Below are positions 19,224 to 28,255 of a DNA stretch of 64,000 nt, in pieces (positions within the stretch are counted from its first letter, which is position 1; every line of letters begins with the position of its first letter). Made by a program: the position numbers and the translations under genes. This DNA is from Paramacrobiotus metropolitanus (lineage: Eukaryota > Tardigrada > Eutardigrada > Parachela > Macrobiotidae): positions 124,001 to 188,000 of the forward strand of contig NW_026570337.1 in NCBI RefSeq assembly GCF_019649055.1, in the 5' to 3' direction. The notes under the pieces were generated by a model, which saw only the letters and a program-made list of their open reading frames with translations, was not told the origin of the DNA and searched no databases.

Positions 19224-19912
19224 ATATTCCTGAGCTTGAAAACTTCGGTGGTGTTTGTCAGTAACCGTTGGGTAACATTGGCGAGTTTGGTCGCATATTC
19301 GCCTCTTTTAGCTTCCGCTTCGGTGACCTTTTATTTCAATGCGTCGCATTCATCCTTCAGTTCGGCTAAGTGTCGCGACCTTTCCGCTGATTCTTCCGAC
19401 ATACTCTCGTTAAGGTCACTGACTGCAAGATGACCTTCCATTTCTCTGTCATCGACCATTTTCAAGTATTCTTCCGCGAGTTCTCTTTGACGTTCATATT
19501 TAATTTTCCATTCATCCGCCGTGCTCTCCAAGTCGGCCTGTTGTTGTTCCAATTCATATATTCGGGTTTCCAGCGACGACAGTTTTTCCCGGTTTTCTTT
19601 TGTTCGTTTCATTGCCTGACTTTCCTTGGCCTAGAGTTCCTTTTCCAGCTCCCTCACACGAATCCTCAGAGTTGTTGTGGGGCTGTTCGGTGATGGCGGT
19701 CGAACATTGATGACCTTTCCTGTTTGTGTCCGTTCAATTAGGTGCTCCGGTATATCTTTGAAAGGTGTTATCCCTTCAGCACGGTCAGCCTCCTTCATCG
19801 CGGTTTGGAAGGACATATTCATCGTCGCTTCATCATCCGTGAAGTAAGACTCATTCGATTCATCTGAGACCATTGGGAGTTGCCCAAAGGTCATCGCCTG
19901 CGGTTTTATCGT

Positions 19913-20449
19913 TCAGTGAATGGTCATCCGATCCCAGTTCAGCCAGTTCCTCTTCGGTAACCTTTGTGTTTCTCTCTTCCACTTCTTCCACTTGAGCCAG
20001 GTTCCATTTTTTTCCTGCTCATTCGTTCCGCTAATGGTAGCATCCAGCTGTAATGCTCCCACTGCTTCCGCTCCTTTTTCTGTGGACTTTTCCTCCCCAG
20101 TGACCTTTTTCTGGTTCATCGGTTTGCCTCCCGCCGTAGACGCGGGAGTTTGGTTTCCGTCACCGCTAGAGCTCTCTTCGTTCTGTATAGCTCCGAGCGC
20201 CACTTGGTATGTACTGTCACTGCCTTTGCTGTCCTTTCTTGCAAAAGGTCACAGCTGCTCGGGTCTGTCTATCATGTCCGACTGGACGCGCGAGCGACTT
20301 GTATTCCTTCTTATAAGGATCAACTGCGCCTTGCTGTGATCCTCGGGAGCTCCTGCCTCCCTGGCTGCTGTGTTATGTCGGTTCCTCGTTGTCTTTGTCC
20401 ATGTTGATCGGATAACTTGGACGCTCCTGCCAATTGTTCTCACACACAC
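19913..20449 (-). CDS. Leader ORF of the retroelement, interrupted by one in-frame TGA
   Basis: One minus-strand frame is open from 20449 to 19913 except for a single TGA at 20251-20249. That stop lies inside a reverse-oriented GTGACCTTT word. No ATG begins the frame near 20449 (the first codon is GTG), so the real start is unknown. The upstream part is Arg/Ser rich; the downstream part is Glu/Lys/Ser rich with a Lys-Trp cluster near its end. No recognisable domain. By position it could be the N-terminal part of Gag, and it is followed directly by the next frame at 19894. Function unknown; the TGA may be a decay mutation. Confidence 0.35.
20419..20432 (-). other. Possible primer-binding site
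   Basis: On the minus strand the sequence TGGCAGGAGCGTCC follows ACAAT, just before the first ORF. A TGG start (complement of a tRNA CCA end) right after an LTR end is the usual arrangement of a primer-binding site. I could not match it to a specific tRNA, so this rests on position and the TGG start only. Confidence 0.3.
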
Positions 20450-20474
20450 ACGTTATTGTATGGTTTAATCAATT

Positions 20475-20885
20475 GTCCTTAAGGTCACTTTACTTTGTTC
20501 GAGTTTCTTCTAAGTCCTTGTTAAAGGTCACTTTTTGATTGAAAAATTCGACTGTTTCGTTTAAAGGTCACTTTTTCGATAGAAAGTTCGAGAGTTTTGC
20601 CCTAAAGGTCACTTTTCAGACAAAACTTCGACACCGCTTTTACGGTTCAGAACACGTTTACGGACAAAATCCTACAGCTGCTGATATCGCTGTACTACTA
20701 ATCAACTCAATTTCAACTTCGTTAAAGGTCACTGTTGGTCACTTTCAGATCTTAAAGGTCACTTAGATAGGTCAATTTGGTCAATTCCAACTTTTCGGTA
20801 AAGGTCACTTTTCAGAGTCAAAGGTCACGTTCTGGTCTTAAAGGTCACTTTCCAATTCAACTCAACTCAAAAGGTCACTTCCCGA
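20475..20885. repeat. Array of ten AAGGTCAC words in the retroelement leader
   Basis: Ten copies of (T)AAAGGTCACTT-like words occur on the plus strand at about 20481, 20525, 20563, 20605, 20726, 20756, 20803, 20821, 20841 and 20871. Irregular spacers of roughly 15-120 bases separate them. On the element's sense strand they read AGTGACCTTTA, the reverse complement of the word scattered through the ORFs. The spacers are not repeats of each other, so this is not a simple tandem satellite. AGGTCA is the DNA half site of nuclear receptors; whether anything binds here is not known. Confidence 0.9.
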
Positions 20886-20959
20886 TTCGGTTATCTCATC
20901 TCAGATCAAATTTCCCGTTACTGCTCAGTTTCAATGGAAAATCCCCGTTTACCTTGTTT

Positions 20960-21180
20960 ACTACGTTCCTATTGGTCAGCTAGCTCAAATCGTTCAGTTC
21001 AAATTTCGGCCAATCACGGCTCAGATAACTGACCAATCACGTTAATCCTTTTAAAATTTATATCTGCCTGACGTCACGGTCAACGGCCAGACATGCGCGC
21101 CGTGTGCAAAACTCCGCCTACGTCTATGCTCGGCTCAGTACGGACCAATAGAAATTGCCAATTTTATCAACTAGCCAATC
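20960..21180 (-). promoter_or_regulatory. Candidate LTR promoter: CRE palindrome, TATA-like and CCAAT boxes
   Basis: The perfect CRE palindrome TGACGTCA lies at 21069-21076. Next to it, read on the minus strand, is ATATAAATTTTAAAAGG (about 21063-21047), a TATA-like stretch. Several CCAAT/ATTGG boxes lie at about 20967, 21010, 21031, 21146 and 21174. Transcription leftward from about 21.03 kb would place the AAGGTCA array in the transcribed leader. The orientation is inferred from the ORFs, and plus-strand use of the same boxes cannot be excluded. Confidence 0.4.
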
Positions 21181-22310
21181 CCGTAATTAATAACGGTTTT
21201 TCTACCTGTTCACCGTCCGTTCCGCGGGGAAATGATCCAAATGATCCAGATTCTTCTCCACACTCCGTTCCCGCGTTGCCGCCTCCGTAGCGGTTGTGCC
21301 GCACGCTTTTAGTCGACTACTGTGCCGGCTGACTGCCGTAGCAGCAGTAGTGGTGCTCTACTACCAGTTTGGAGGAGTCTGATCTACTTGATCCGTGCAC
21401 CCCTTTTGGCGCTTCGCCGCTTATGGCCCACGGCTTAGGCTTCGCTGAAGCCTTGCCGAGTATCAGTGACACCAGTGTAGGTCTTCGCTGAAGACTCTAC
21501 ACCGAGGAACACTGACGACTGAACTCTTGTACTCTTGCACAGCTAAGGAAACAGCACGGTTCTTCGCTGAAGATACCGTACCGAAAACCAAAGCTGGAAA
21601 TCCGATGAGGAACTTGCACCGCTTGTGGTGTTGCGCTTTGCTGTTGGACAGACCTGTGCCTTACTGGTCACGGATATCACGTCAGATGACCGGCCAAATA
21701 TGCCTGACACAAATTAAATCAAATCAGATCAAATCAACTCAAATCAGAGAACCGCTGTCGGCTCTGCTACCATCTAATGCTAGATCCAACTGTGATCCAG
21801 ATACGGCGACCTAAACGGAATAGATCCCGTGGAGCGAGCAATGCGATATGTATTGCGAGCTATGCGGAAACACAAGACGTCGCATCGCTAATTGCTAACT
21901 TTTAATAATATTGAAAGTTCCGACAACAGAAAAATCAATAATCGATCGGCGCAGCTCGATCGCAAATCGTAGAGCCAATTCTACACCGTGCAGCACGTGC
22001 TATGCCACGCCCACTAACAAAACACAAGCCAATCAGAGCGAGACACAACACAGACCGTAATCCATGGCGTAGCGCCTAGCGCCACAGGCGTGAACGCTAC
22101 TGAGCCCTCGTCTCACAGCAGTGTTCTGGGCACTAATATCCGCCAAACAAAATAATTATAGCCTGGCAGTTATTGCGCAGGCAAGAGCGCTGCCGGTGCA
22201 CCAGTAAAAGTACTCCTGCACGACCGCTGTGAAAGTCCACAAGGGAATTCCATATCAGTGTGAAAACTCTGCGACAGTGACAACGACACCAACTTTTTCC
22301 TATATTATAC
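21181..22310. other. Non-coding region right of the retroelement promoter, with short hairpins
   Basis: No ORF worth calling. CTTCGCTGAAG (a stem CTTC/GAAG with a GCT loop) occurs at about 21441, 21483 and 21562, each in a different context, and a related GGCGCTTCGCC lies at about 21407. Runs of AAATCAAATCA appear near 21720. It probably contains the upstream part of the 5' LTR, whose start I could not place. Confidence 0.35.
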
Positions 22311-22321
22311 ACAACACATGA

Positions 22322-22633
22322 GGGTCGGCCAACTTCGCCTTTGCCGTTTCAGTTTGCCGTTTTCAACTTTACCTTTACCTTTGCCTTTGCCGTCAGAAAA
22401 GCCGTTAGCATTCCAATTTGCCGTTTCAGAATGCCGTCTGTAAAAGCCTTTGCCGTTTGAAAAACGAATTACCGTTAGCACATTGCCGTTTCTAAACTTT
22501 TTTGTTTCCGGTTTCAGGGTTTTCCACACTATTCTGCATACCTTCGCTAGTTGGAAACGGTAAAGGTAAAGTTGGAAACGGCAAACTGAAGCGGCATAGG
22601 CAAATGGACGGCAAAGGCGAAGTTGGCCGACCC
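22322..22633. mobile_element. Palindromic MITE with 8-bp target duplication
   Basis: The ends are inverted: GGGTCGGCCAACTTCGCC at left and its complement at right, with TTTACCTTTACC-type sequence further in. The flanks are identical 8-mers, ACACATGA, at 22314-22321 and 22634-22641. The interior is built of short TTTGCCGTTT-like words in both orientations. No coding capacity. An 8-bp duplication fits hAT-, P- or Merlin-type transposition; the termini do not decide. Confidence 0.85.
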
Positions 22634-23059
22634 ACACATGATATGTACTGCCGAATCCCATTAACGTTTATTTTGTATGTAAACGATCTCGATACATAGA
22701 AGGATAGAAGTATGCAAAGCACAGCAATTCCATGCAGCATCCCGGTACAGATCGGTACAGGCTGTACTGTAACCAGTTGCTTGCCACTTGCCAGGATTGA
22801 CCACCACATTTTTATTTCCCTGTGTCGGCTTTGGCTTCGCGATCACTCTTCAGCTGTATGTAAAAGTCGTACGTTTTAAAAAGCAGATTTGCGGTTTTAT
22901 TTGGCTTGACATTTAACAACGGCACCCCCGGTGTCGTAATTTCAGGGGGTGACATTATTTTTCGAACACGGATGTGGATGTGCCCCAAATTCGATAAGTA
23001 CGGTATCAGGTTTCGGAAGAATATGAAGGGATGTCAGTGGCTAATCAAGATAATCCCTG

Positions 23060-23200
23060 TACTGGCTGGCGTCAGTCGGCTGGAGCATGTCGTTGTGGCT
23101 CAACATGGTGCTTATGTACCGCTTACGCCTGATTTAGCCATATGTACTGCCGTAACGTCACACTCCCGGCTGGTGACGGCAGCAAGCCAGGGGATTATCT
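23060..23200. repeat. Dispersed repeat copy (three copies in window)
   Basis: A segment around GGTACATAAGCACCATGTT...GCCACAAC...GGCTGACGGCAGC is found here in reverse orientation, at about 39535-39610 in forward orientation, and at about 50430-50530. Copies differ at many positions, so the family is old. No ends or duplications resolved. Confidence 0.55.
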
Positions 23201-23454
23201 AGGTGCGCTACTGACATCCCCTCGTATATCGCAGTGGAATATTATTTCGCAATACTCTGTAACTCGTAAAGCAGTAGCTCAAAACCGTAACAGATTTTGC
23301 CGCCGTTTGAAAACAGGCCAGTCTGACGGCTGACTGTCAGTCTGTCGCAATTACTGATCGATGCCTCTGATGCATGCCTCAAAATTACCGTGCGCCCAGT
23401 CTTCCTATGCATTGGCGCAAACGGCTCTGCCGCGGACGCCCTAACTAGTTAGCG

Positions 23455-23790
23455 AGCGAAATGATTGAGTTTGCGCGCCATCGACACCTTAATTGTTTCG
23501 GCGGATGGGCACCGCATGATTGAATACTGCCAAATAAGGTCACTCGCAGGATGACAGTCCTATTTCACGGTGTCGTGGGTCATCCAGTTTAAGGAGCTGC
23601 ACAGGGATGTCCAGTTAGCGCTGAACATATCAAGAAGCCTGCTTGTGTGAAGAGGGATTTATGCCGGAAATTAAGGTTATTACATTGGGGCGGAAATGAT
23701 TCCTGTACGAGCCCGCCCGGATTTGTGTTAGCGAGTGCAGTGACTAGTGCATGAGTACTGCATATTGTGGAGAATGTATGATCGCTCGCA
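23455..23790 (+). repeat. Orphan copy of the Kv 5' flanking block
   Basis: The sequence TTTGCGCGCCATCGACACC ... CGCAGGATGACAG ... TTCACGGTGTCGTGGGTC ... CGAGCCCGCCCGG matches the blocks just upstream of the three Kv copies at about 31340, 37055 and 43700. No Kv exon follows here. It is either a remnant of a lost fourth gene or a dispersed element that also lies in front of the others. Confidence 0.65.
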
Positions 23791-24985
23791 GGCATTGTCC
23801 ACATCACACAGATGTGTAATTCCTGATGTGCCATAAGGCCGTAAGTTTTTGGGGTTTTGGAGCAACACATGGAAATTGGATGGGTATAAATACTATGAAT
23901 AAGCCATGCAGCAGAAGTGTCCGCAAACATATTTCTTCAACGTTCTCCGCGTACGGTTTACGCTCTGTGTACCTGGATCGGATTTACCCCGACCACATTT
24001 GCGATTCCTGCCGTTTTTCGCGTATTTCGAGTTTTTCGTATGTCATTTAACATTTTGAAAACTCGAAATACTCGAAAAGCGCTGTAGATCTCACACAGCA
24101 CTGTAAGCAATCGGGAGTCGTTTTTCGTAACAGCAGCTTTCTACAACATTTTTGTTTGTTTGAACTGGAGGAATTGTTAACGTTTCCGTGTCTTCGGAGG
24201 TTTGAAAGTTGTGCTGTTGATCTTGCAGAGCAGCGCAAAAGGCCTGCGAATAATATCCCTTTTGCTTACTTGACAGGTAATCAAAATTGATATTACTTGC
24301 AGTTCTATTCGGCGACTTCCCCGGATAACCAGACTTTCTGAATTTCTGTGGCTTGGCGCTAAAATCTTAAAGCGCCATTTGTGTGTCAGATGGCAAAGAG
24401 TTGCGGAAAGCGATGCCGCAGTTGTTTTGTGGAAGGAAATCGGTAAGAACTTATTTTTGAGAACAGGCAAAAATCGCGCCACCTGTTTTCTGTTTAAGCG
24501 TTTAAGTTTAGATATAATGCGCGGTAATGCCATGAGTGTGTTCTGCTCGGTCTCATCTCGGGTTAATTGGGATTTGGGACTAACTCTACTGATTGCAATT
24601 GTCCAGGGAAACTCGCTTTGTACCGTCAAGTTCACGATAATAAATCATGACAAAAAATGCTGTCATGTTTGCGGCATTTTCTGTCATGCGAATGCCGCGA
24701 ACCGCGAAAATGCCGCGAAAATGACAGCATTTCCTGTCGTGAGCTACCATTTCGAAAACGAAGGGGAGGAAACAGCTTCGCCCAGCGCGCCAGCCGTGAT
24801 CAAGATATTTCATCTGGATCACTTGGACCACCGTGGGGTGAGTTTATACAGTACTTATTTACAACAGCCGGCATCCCTCATGATTCTGGTCGGCGTTAAT
24901 TTACCTTCTCACATTTGGATTCTTCTGTGCTTCTTTCACTTTTTTTCTGCAACTGCTTTACTGTTTCGACACTGCCGCATTTTTG
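23791..24985. other. No convincing gene; one strong inverted repeat
   Basis: Open frames on both strands show no domain. At 24645-24740, ATGACAAAAAATGCTGTCAT ... GAAAATGCCGCGAAAATGACA forms an imperfect palindrome, probably a MITE remnant. A second short inverted pair (ACTCGAAATACTCGAAAA) lies near 24030-24080. Confidence 0.4.
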
Positions 24986-25523
24986 CAAACATTTGTGAAT
25001 TTTCGAAAACGCTTCAAGTTTATGCTCATATTCAAATTCAAGCCTAAAATGTAGTAGAGGGTATGCCAAGACCCTGTGTATTCATGAAGTTGAACTTGTA
25101 TGCATGACGTTTTTCAAACTTAAGTTCAAGTTGAAAGGCCCTTAAACTTGAGTACTTTTTGACACGTTGTAGTGTATCAACGGTTCGTCCAAGAACTTGT
25201 AGTTATGCAAATTATAATTAGTTCAACTATTCATCTACAATTATTTTGCTTGAGTTCAAGTTTAGTTCTCGGTGGTTTACTAGATAAAAACCGTTTTCGG
25301 ACGGGACCAAATTCTAAGTTATGTTGCCGCCAAATGCAAGCCAACCGCCTGGTGACGCAGGCATGCTTCATAAAATCACTGCTTCGCTCCGATATGCAGA
25401 ATATTTGCTAGCGTTATGACACAGCACTACTGCACTAGTTTTTTACATTTTATTTATATCTTTCAAACGATAAAGAAAAACTGATCGCTTTCTCCTTTTT
25501 TTGATTTATTCGTTCCTTAAATA

Positions 25524-26712
25524 ATGGCACCACAACGACGGTTTAAGGCCAAACATCATCTTTTATTACTCGATGAGGTGAACACCATCAGCCCGTATTT
25601 CGCAAGGAACAAAGAACAAGCATGGAAGACGATCGCGGAGAACCTGAATAAAATCCCCGATCAGGTTTGTTTGTTAGCTTCGCGTTACTTTTCTTCTTTG
25701 AGAAACGAGAATAAAATTGTGCTACATATCGTGGTATGTAATACGCAATGTACGGGGTTGCAGTTAGCGTACAACTATACGTATGTGTCATAGCAATGAT
25801 AGTCTGCCTTTACAGATGTTTGGTGGGGATAATCTGCTCGATGGCGTTGCGTGTAAAAATCGCGTCGAGATTTTGGTCAAAGCCTTTCGCAGCGAAGACG
25901 TACGAAATGTTGTTAAGAGCGGAACTGAGGAGCAATATGGTGACATCGAAAAGCTTCTCACCAACGTTAGTGCTGCAGCACTGGACTGGGAAACTCAACG
26001 GGAGGCTCGAGCAGCCCTCAAGAAACAAGAGCAGGGTAAGCGTGATACCGAGCTGGAAGAAGCGAACAAAGCTGTCGAAGCTGCTGGAGAAGTCGGCATC
26101 GTAGAGCAGGTTGAAGTGACGGACGAAGAGTTGGTGGCTATGGGTGCCATGGATCCTGCTGAATTGAATAACTGTAAGCTCAACAAAAATTAATAGATAT
26201 TTAATATTTTTGTCAAATTTGTTTTTTACGGTTTGTCATAAAAGTAGGTTGTAGTGTTGGTTAAAGTATTGTTGTAATGTTGCCCAGCAATGCTAGCATT
26301 AATGTTACAAGTTTTTGTAACTAACAGGCAACGTGAAGATGACGAGAACGGCAAAAAGGTTCCATCTCGTCTGCAGAAAAGAAAGACCAGCCCCAAACTT
26401 AGTGAAGCAGAAACCGTGGTATCTCTCATTTCCCAGGAATCAGTTAAGACGCAGCGCATCCGCGAAATGGAGTTAGAGAGTACCGCGCGCATCCGTAAAA
26501 TTGAAATTGACAATGAAAAAGAAATGCAAGAAAAGGAAATCGAGGCGCAGAAAGAAATGAAAGATAAAGAACTGCAGATGCAAAAAGAATTAAAAGAAAT
26601 GGAACTGCAGGTGGAAAAAGAGGTCGATCTGAAAGCATTAGAAAATGACCGATTGCGAATTGCTGCTGAAGAACGCAAATGGGAAGCTATGTTAGCTTGC
26701 ATGAAAAAATAG
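25524..26712 (+). CDS. Harbinger Myb/SANT-like accessory protein
   Basis: Exon 1 (25524-25664, ATG) encodes LLLLDEVNTISPYFARNKEQ ... AWKTIAENLNKI, the first part of a Myb/SANT-like trihelix with the spaced hydrophobic/Trp pattern. A GT-AG intron follows (donor at 25665; acceptor CAG at about 25814). Exon 2 continues the domain (GVACKNRVEILVKAF) and an acidic middle to about 26174. The segment 26325-26712 encodes a strong coiled coil (KELQMQKELKEMELQVEKEV) ending at TAA/TAG 26710-26712. The donor at 26175 and acceptor at about 26325 do not keep the frame as I read them, so there is a different junction or an indel. Confidence 0.65.
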
Positions 26713-26733
26713 TTAATTAAAATGCGGCTATTT

Positions 26734-28038
26734 TTATTGCAGCTGGAAATAATTTTCCAACATCGGCGGTGGTACTTTAAAATACAGGCTGGTCTGATTT
26801 GGTTTTAAGCAAGTCTTACAGTTCGTCAAAATAACAGCAACACGATAAATTTTGTTGACAGGAATTTGAAACAAACGCATTCGTTTTTTAAAATCAACGA
26901 AAGCCCAGTTATTTGCGATATCTTTGAAGTTCCATTCCACAGCGATCCGCACTGCAGACATTGCTAGATTATCGATTTCTTTTTGAATATTTGCTAAACA
27001 CTGTGCTTTTGAATATGGCGTTTCCAAAAAATCTGTTTTTCCGTATCCACTGTCGCCGTACATGCAAAAATCATCGGATACGAAAGCATTAAAATGATTC
27101 CGTAGCCGGTTGATTAATTTGCTCTCCCGAAGCATTCTGGCGTCATGCATGATCCCGCGGACACCACCATAGAGGTTGCAGATTAAACCTAAAAAATGTA
27201 GACAGCGATTGCGGTATCAGATCAATAACTTTTTGGCGATTAATTAATTCATGCTGTAATATTAATGTCAAACGGGTAATTTACTAAGCGCATCAAATCT
27301 GCGTAAAAAAAACAGGAATGTCAAGCGTAATTTTGGAAACAACTTCATTTTTATTTGCAAAAGTCTCTGTAAGCCGAATTCCGGTCGCTTACCATTTGGT
27401 GTCACAATCGACTGCCACTTCAGACAGTGGTATCTTTTATGACCACTAAAACAAGCGCGCTGAAACAGCTTCGGGCGACAAATCGGCCGTGCGGTGCCGT
27501 CTATAAAAGCAAAACAACCAGGCGTGGTTCCCCCTTTGTTCGATATGGCATCAACAAACTCATCCATTGATTCTTCTGATAACCACTGTTGATCCCAAGA
27601 TTCCAGTAGCCAACGAAACGATCGATCGATATGATCCAGCACCATATAAAAAATTCTGCACAAATTGGCAACAGAGCGGCCAAATATCCGACGCAAATCG
27701 ATCCAGCGGTTTGGATACGAAAGACGGCGGAGCAGGATACAAAGTCCCTCAATCCCGCTGACCTTGTCTCCTGATGGCTTCTGCAGAACATTAGGGATGC
27801 GTAGCGCTGCCGCTAATCTGTTAAGATCAGCCTTTCTGAGTCGAAAAAATCGAAAGCATTCGAATTCCGTAAAATTTTCGAGGGTAAACTGGCTTTCTAT
27901 TTCCCAGTCATCCTGCATCTTCATCAATCGTAATTCACGCTCCCGGCATCTCTTGGCTACATACAGTAAAATAAACGTTTTATCGGAAATTACTTTCCGG
28001 TGACGGAGCAGTAATAGCGAAGATAAATTCAGAAACAT
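26734..28038 (-). CDS. PIF/Harbinger transposase (DDE_Tnp_4), two exons
   Basis: Exon 1 is 28038-27393 (ATG) and exon 2 is 27188-26734; the intron 27392-27189 has GTAAGC and TTTTTTAG borders and keeps the frame, giving about 366 residues. Catalytic residues are visible: D in FAFIDGTARPIC, D in HDARML and E in IAVEWNF. Other family features are RACFSGHKRYHCLKWQSIV, YGDSGYG and GLICNLYGG. The N-terminal half has the helix-turn-helix-like region (RLRKADLNRLAAALRIP). It appears intact, so this copy may have been active recently. It cuts and joins transposon ends. Confidence 0.85.
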
Positions 28039-28255
28039 CGTGAAGAGAATTCAACAGAGCTGAAACTAAAAGATCTTTCCGCTCCTGTTTGTTTATGTTT
28101 GATTTTCGTTGTGTAATTTTTTTAAACATGTACATGTACGCGTACGGTGTCATTTCCGAAAAGTGATATTTGCACAAGTTCAAACCACAATTCAAGTTTC
28201 AGTTCAAGCTGCAACTTGAACTTGTGTTTGAGTTTGAACTTAAGCCGGTTTCGAA

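Larger units (their letters stand above)
17340..19894 (-). pseudogene. Gag N-terminal coiled-coil region, broken
   Basis: This frame encodes a Glu/Lys/Gln-rich protein with long heptad-type stretches, expected to be coiled coil, occupying the matrix position upstream of capsid. It is interrupted by an in-frame TAG (19633-19631), an in-frame TAA (19333-19331) and a ~560-bp inverted-repeat insertion (18661-19223). A ~395-bp internal tandem duplication (17757-18545) has one unit 4 bp shorter, which shifts the frame. Near the C-terminal end, at 17516-17530, the sequence reads PPPSY, a PPxY-type late-domain motif as used by retroviral Gag proteins to recruit Nedd4-family ligases. The frame then shifts again before the capsid segment at about 17330. 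Coiled-coil character is judged by eye. Confidence 0.6.
1..21900 (-). mobile_element. Giant Ty3/Gypsy-like LTR retroelement, 3' end outside window
   Basis: Minus-strand ORFs follow one another almost without gaps from about 20.4 kb to the left edge. They include a Gag capsid domain, a CX2CX4HX4C zinc knuckle, an aspartic-protease-like domain, RT with YIDD, RNase H and a DD35E integrase. The order PR-RT-RNase H-IN is that of Ty3/Gypsy (Metaviridae). Five or more long ORFs lie downstream of integrase, and a long coiled-coil segment lies upstream of capsid. The element therefore exceeds 20 kb inside this window alone and continues past position 1. The 5' boundary is uncertain (21.1-22.3 kb) because the second LTR is not visible. 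Several frameshifts and stops show a non-autonomous, decayed copy. Other giant Gypsy elements are known (Ogre in plants, Burro in planarians); relationship to them is untested. Confidence 0.87.
24990..28255. mobile_element. PIF/Harbinger DNA transposon
   Basis: Two convergent genes, a DDE_Tnp_4-type transposase (minus) and a Myb/SANT-like accessory protein (plus), are the standard pair of PIF/Harbinger elements, in which the second protein helps the transposase bind DNA and enter the nucleus. Candidate terminal inverted repeats are GAATTTTCGAAAACGCTTCA at about 24995 and, inverted, CGGTTTCGAAAATTC at about 28255, both next to CAAGTT-rich stretches. I found no convincing 3-bp target duplication, so the ends are provisional. 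Confidence 0.75.

Noticed and set aside
20475-20885. Simple tandem satellite
   Set aside because: Only the ~11-base word is shared; spacers differ in length and sequence.
21430-21580. CRISPR-like array
   Set aside because: Only three or four 11-base hairpins with unequal spacing in a eukaryotic context; no spacers of constant length.
24177-25047. Overlapping 152- and 222-residue frames
   Set aside because: No domain, on opposite strands of the same DNA, and containing an inverted repeat.
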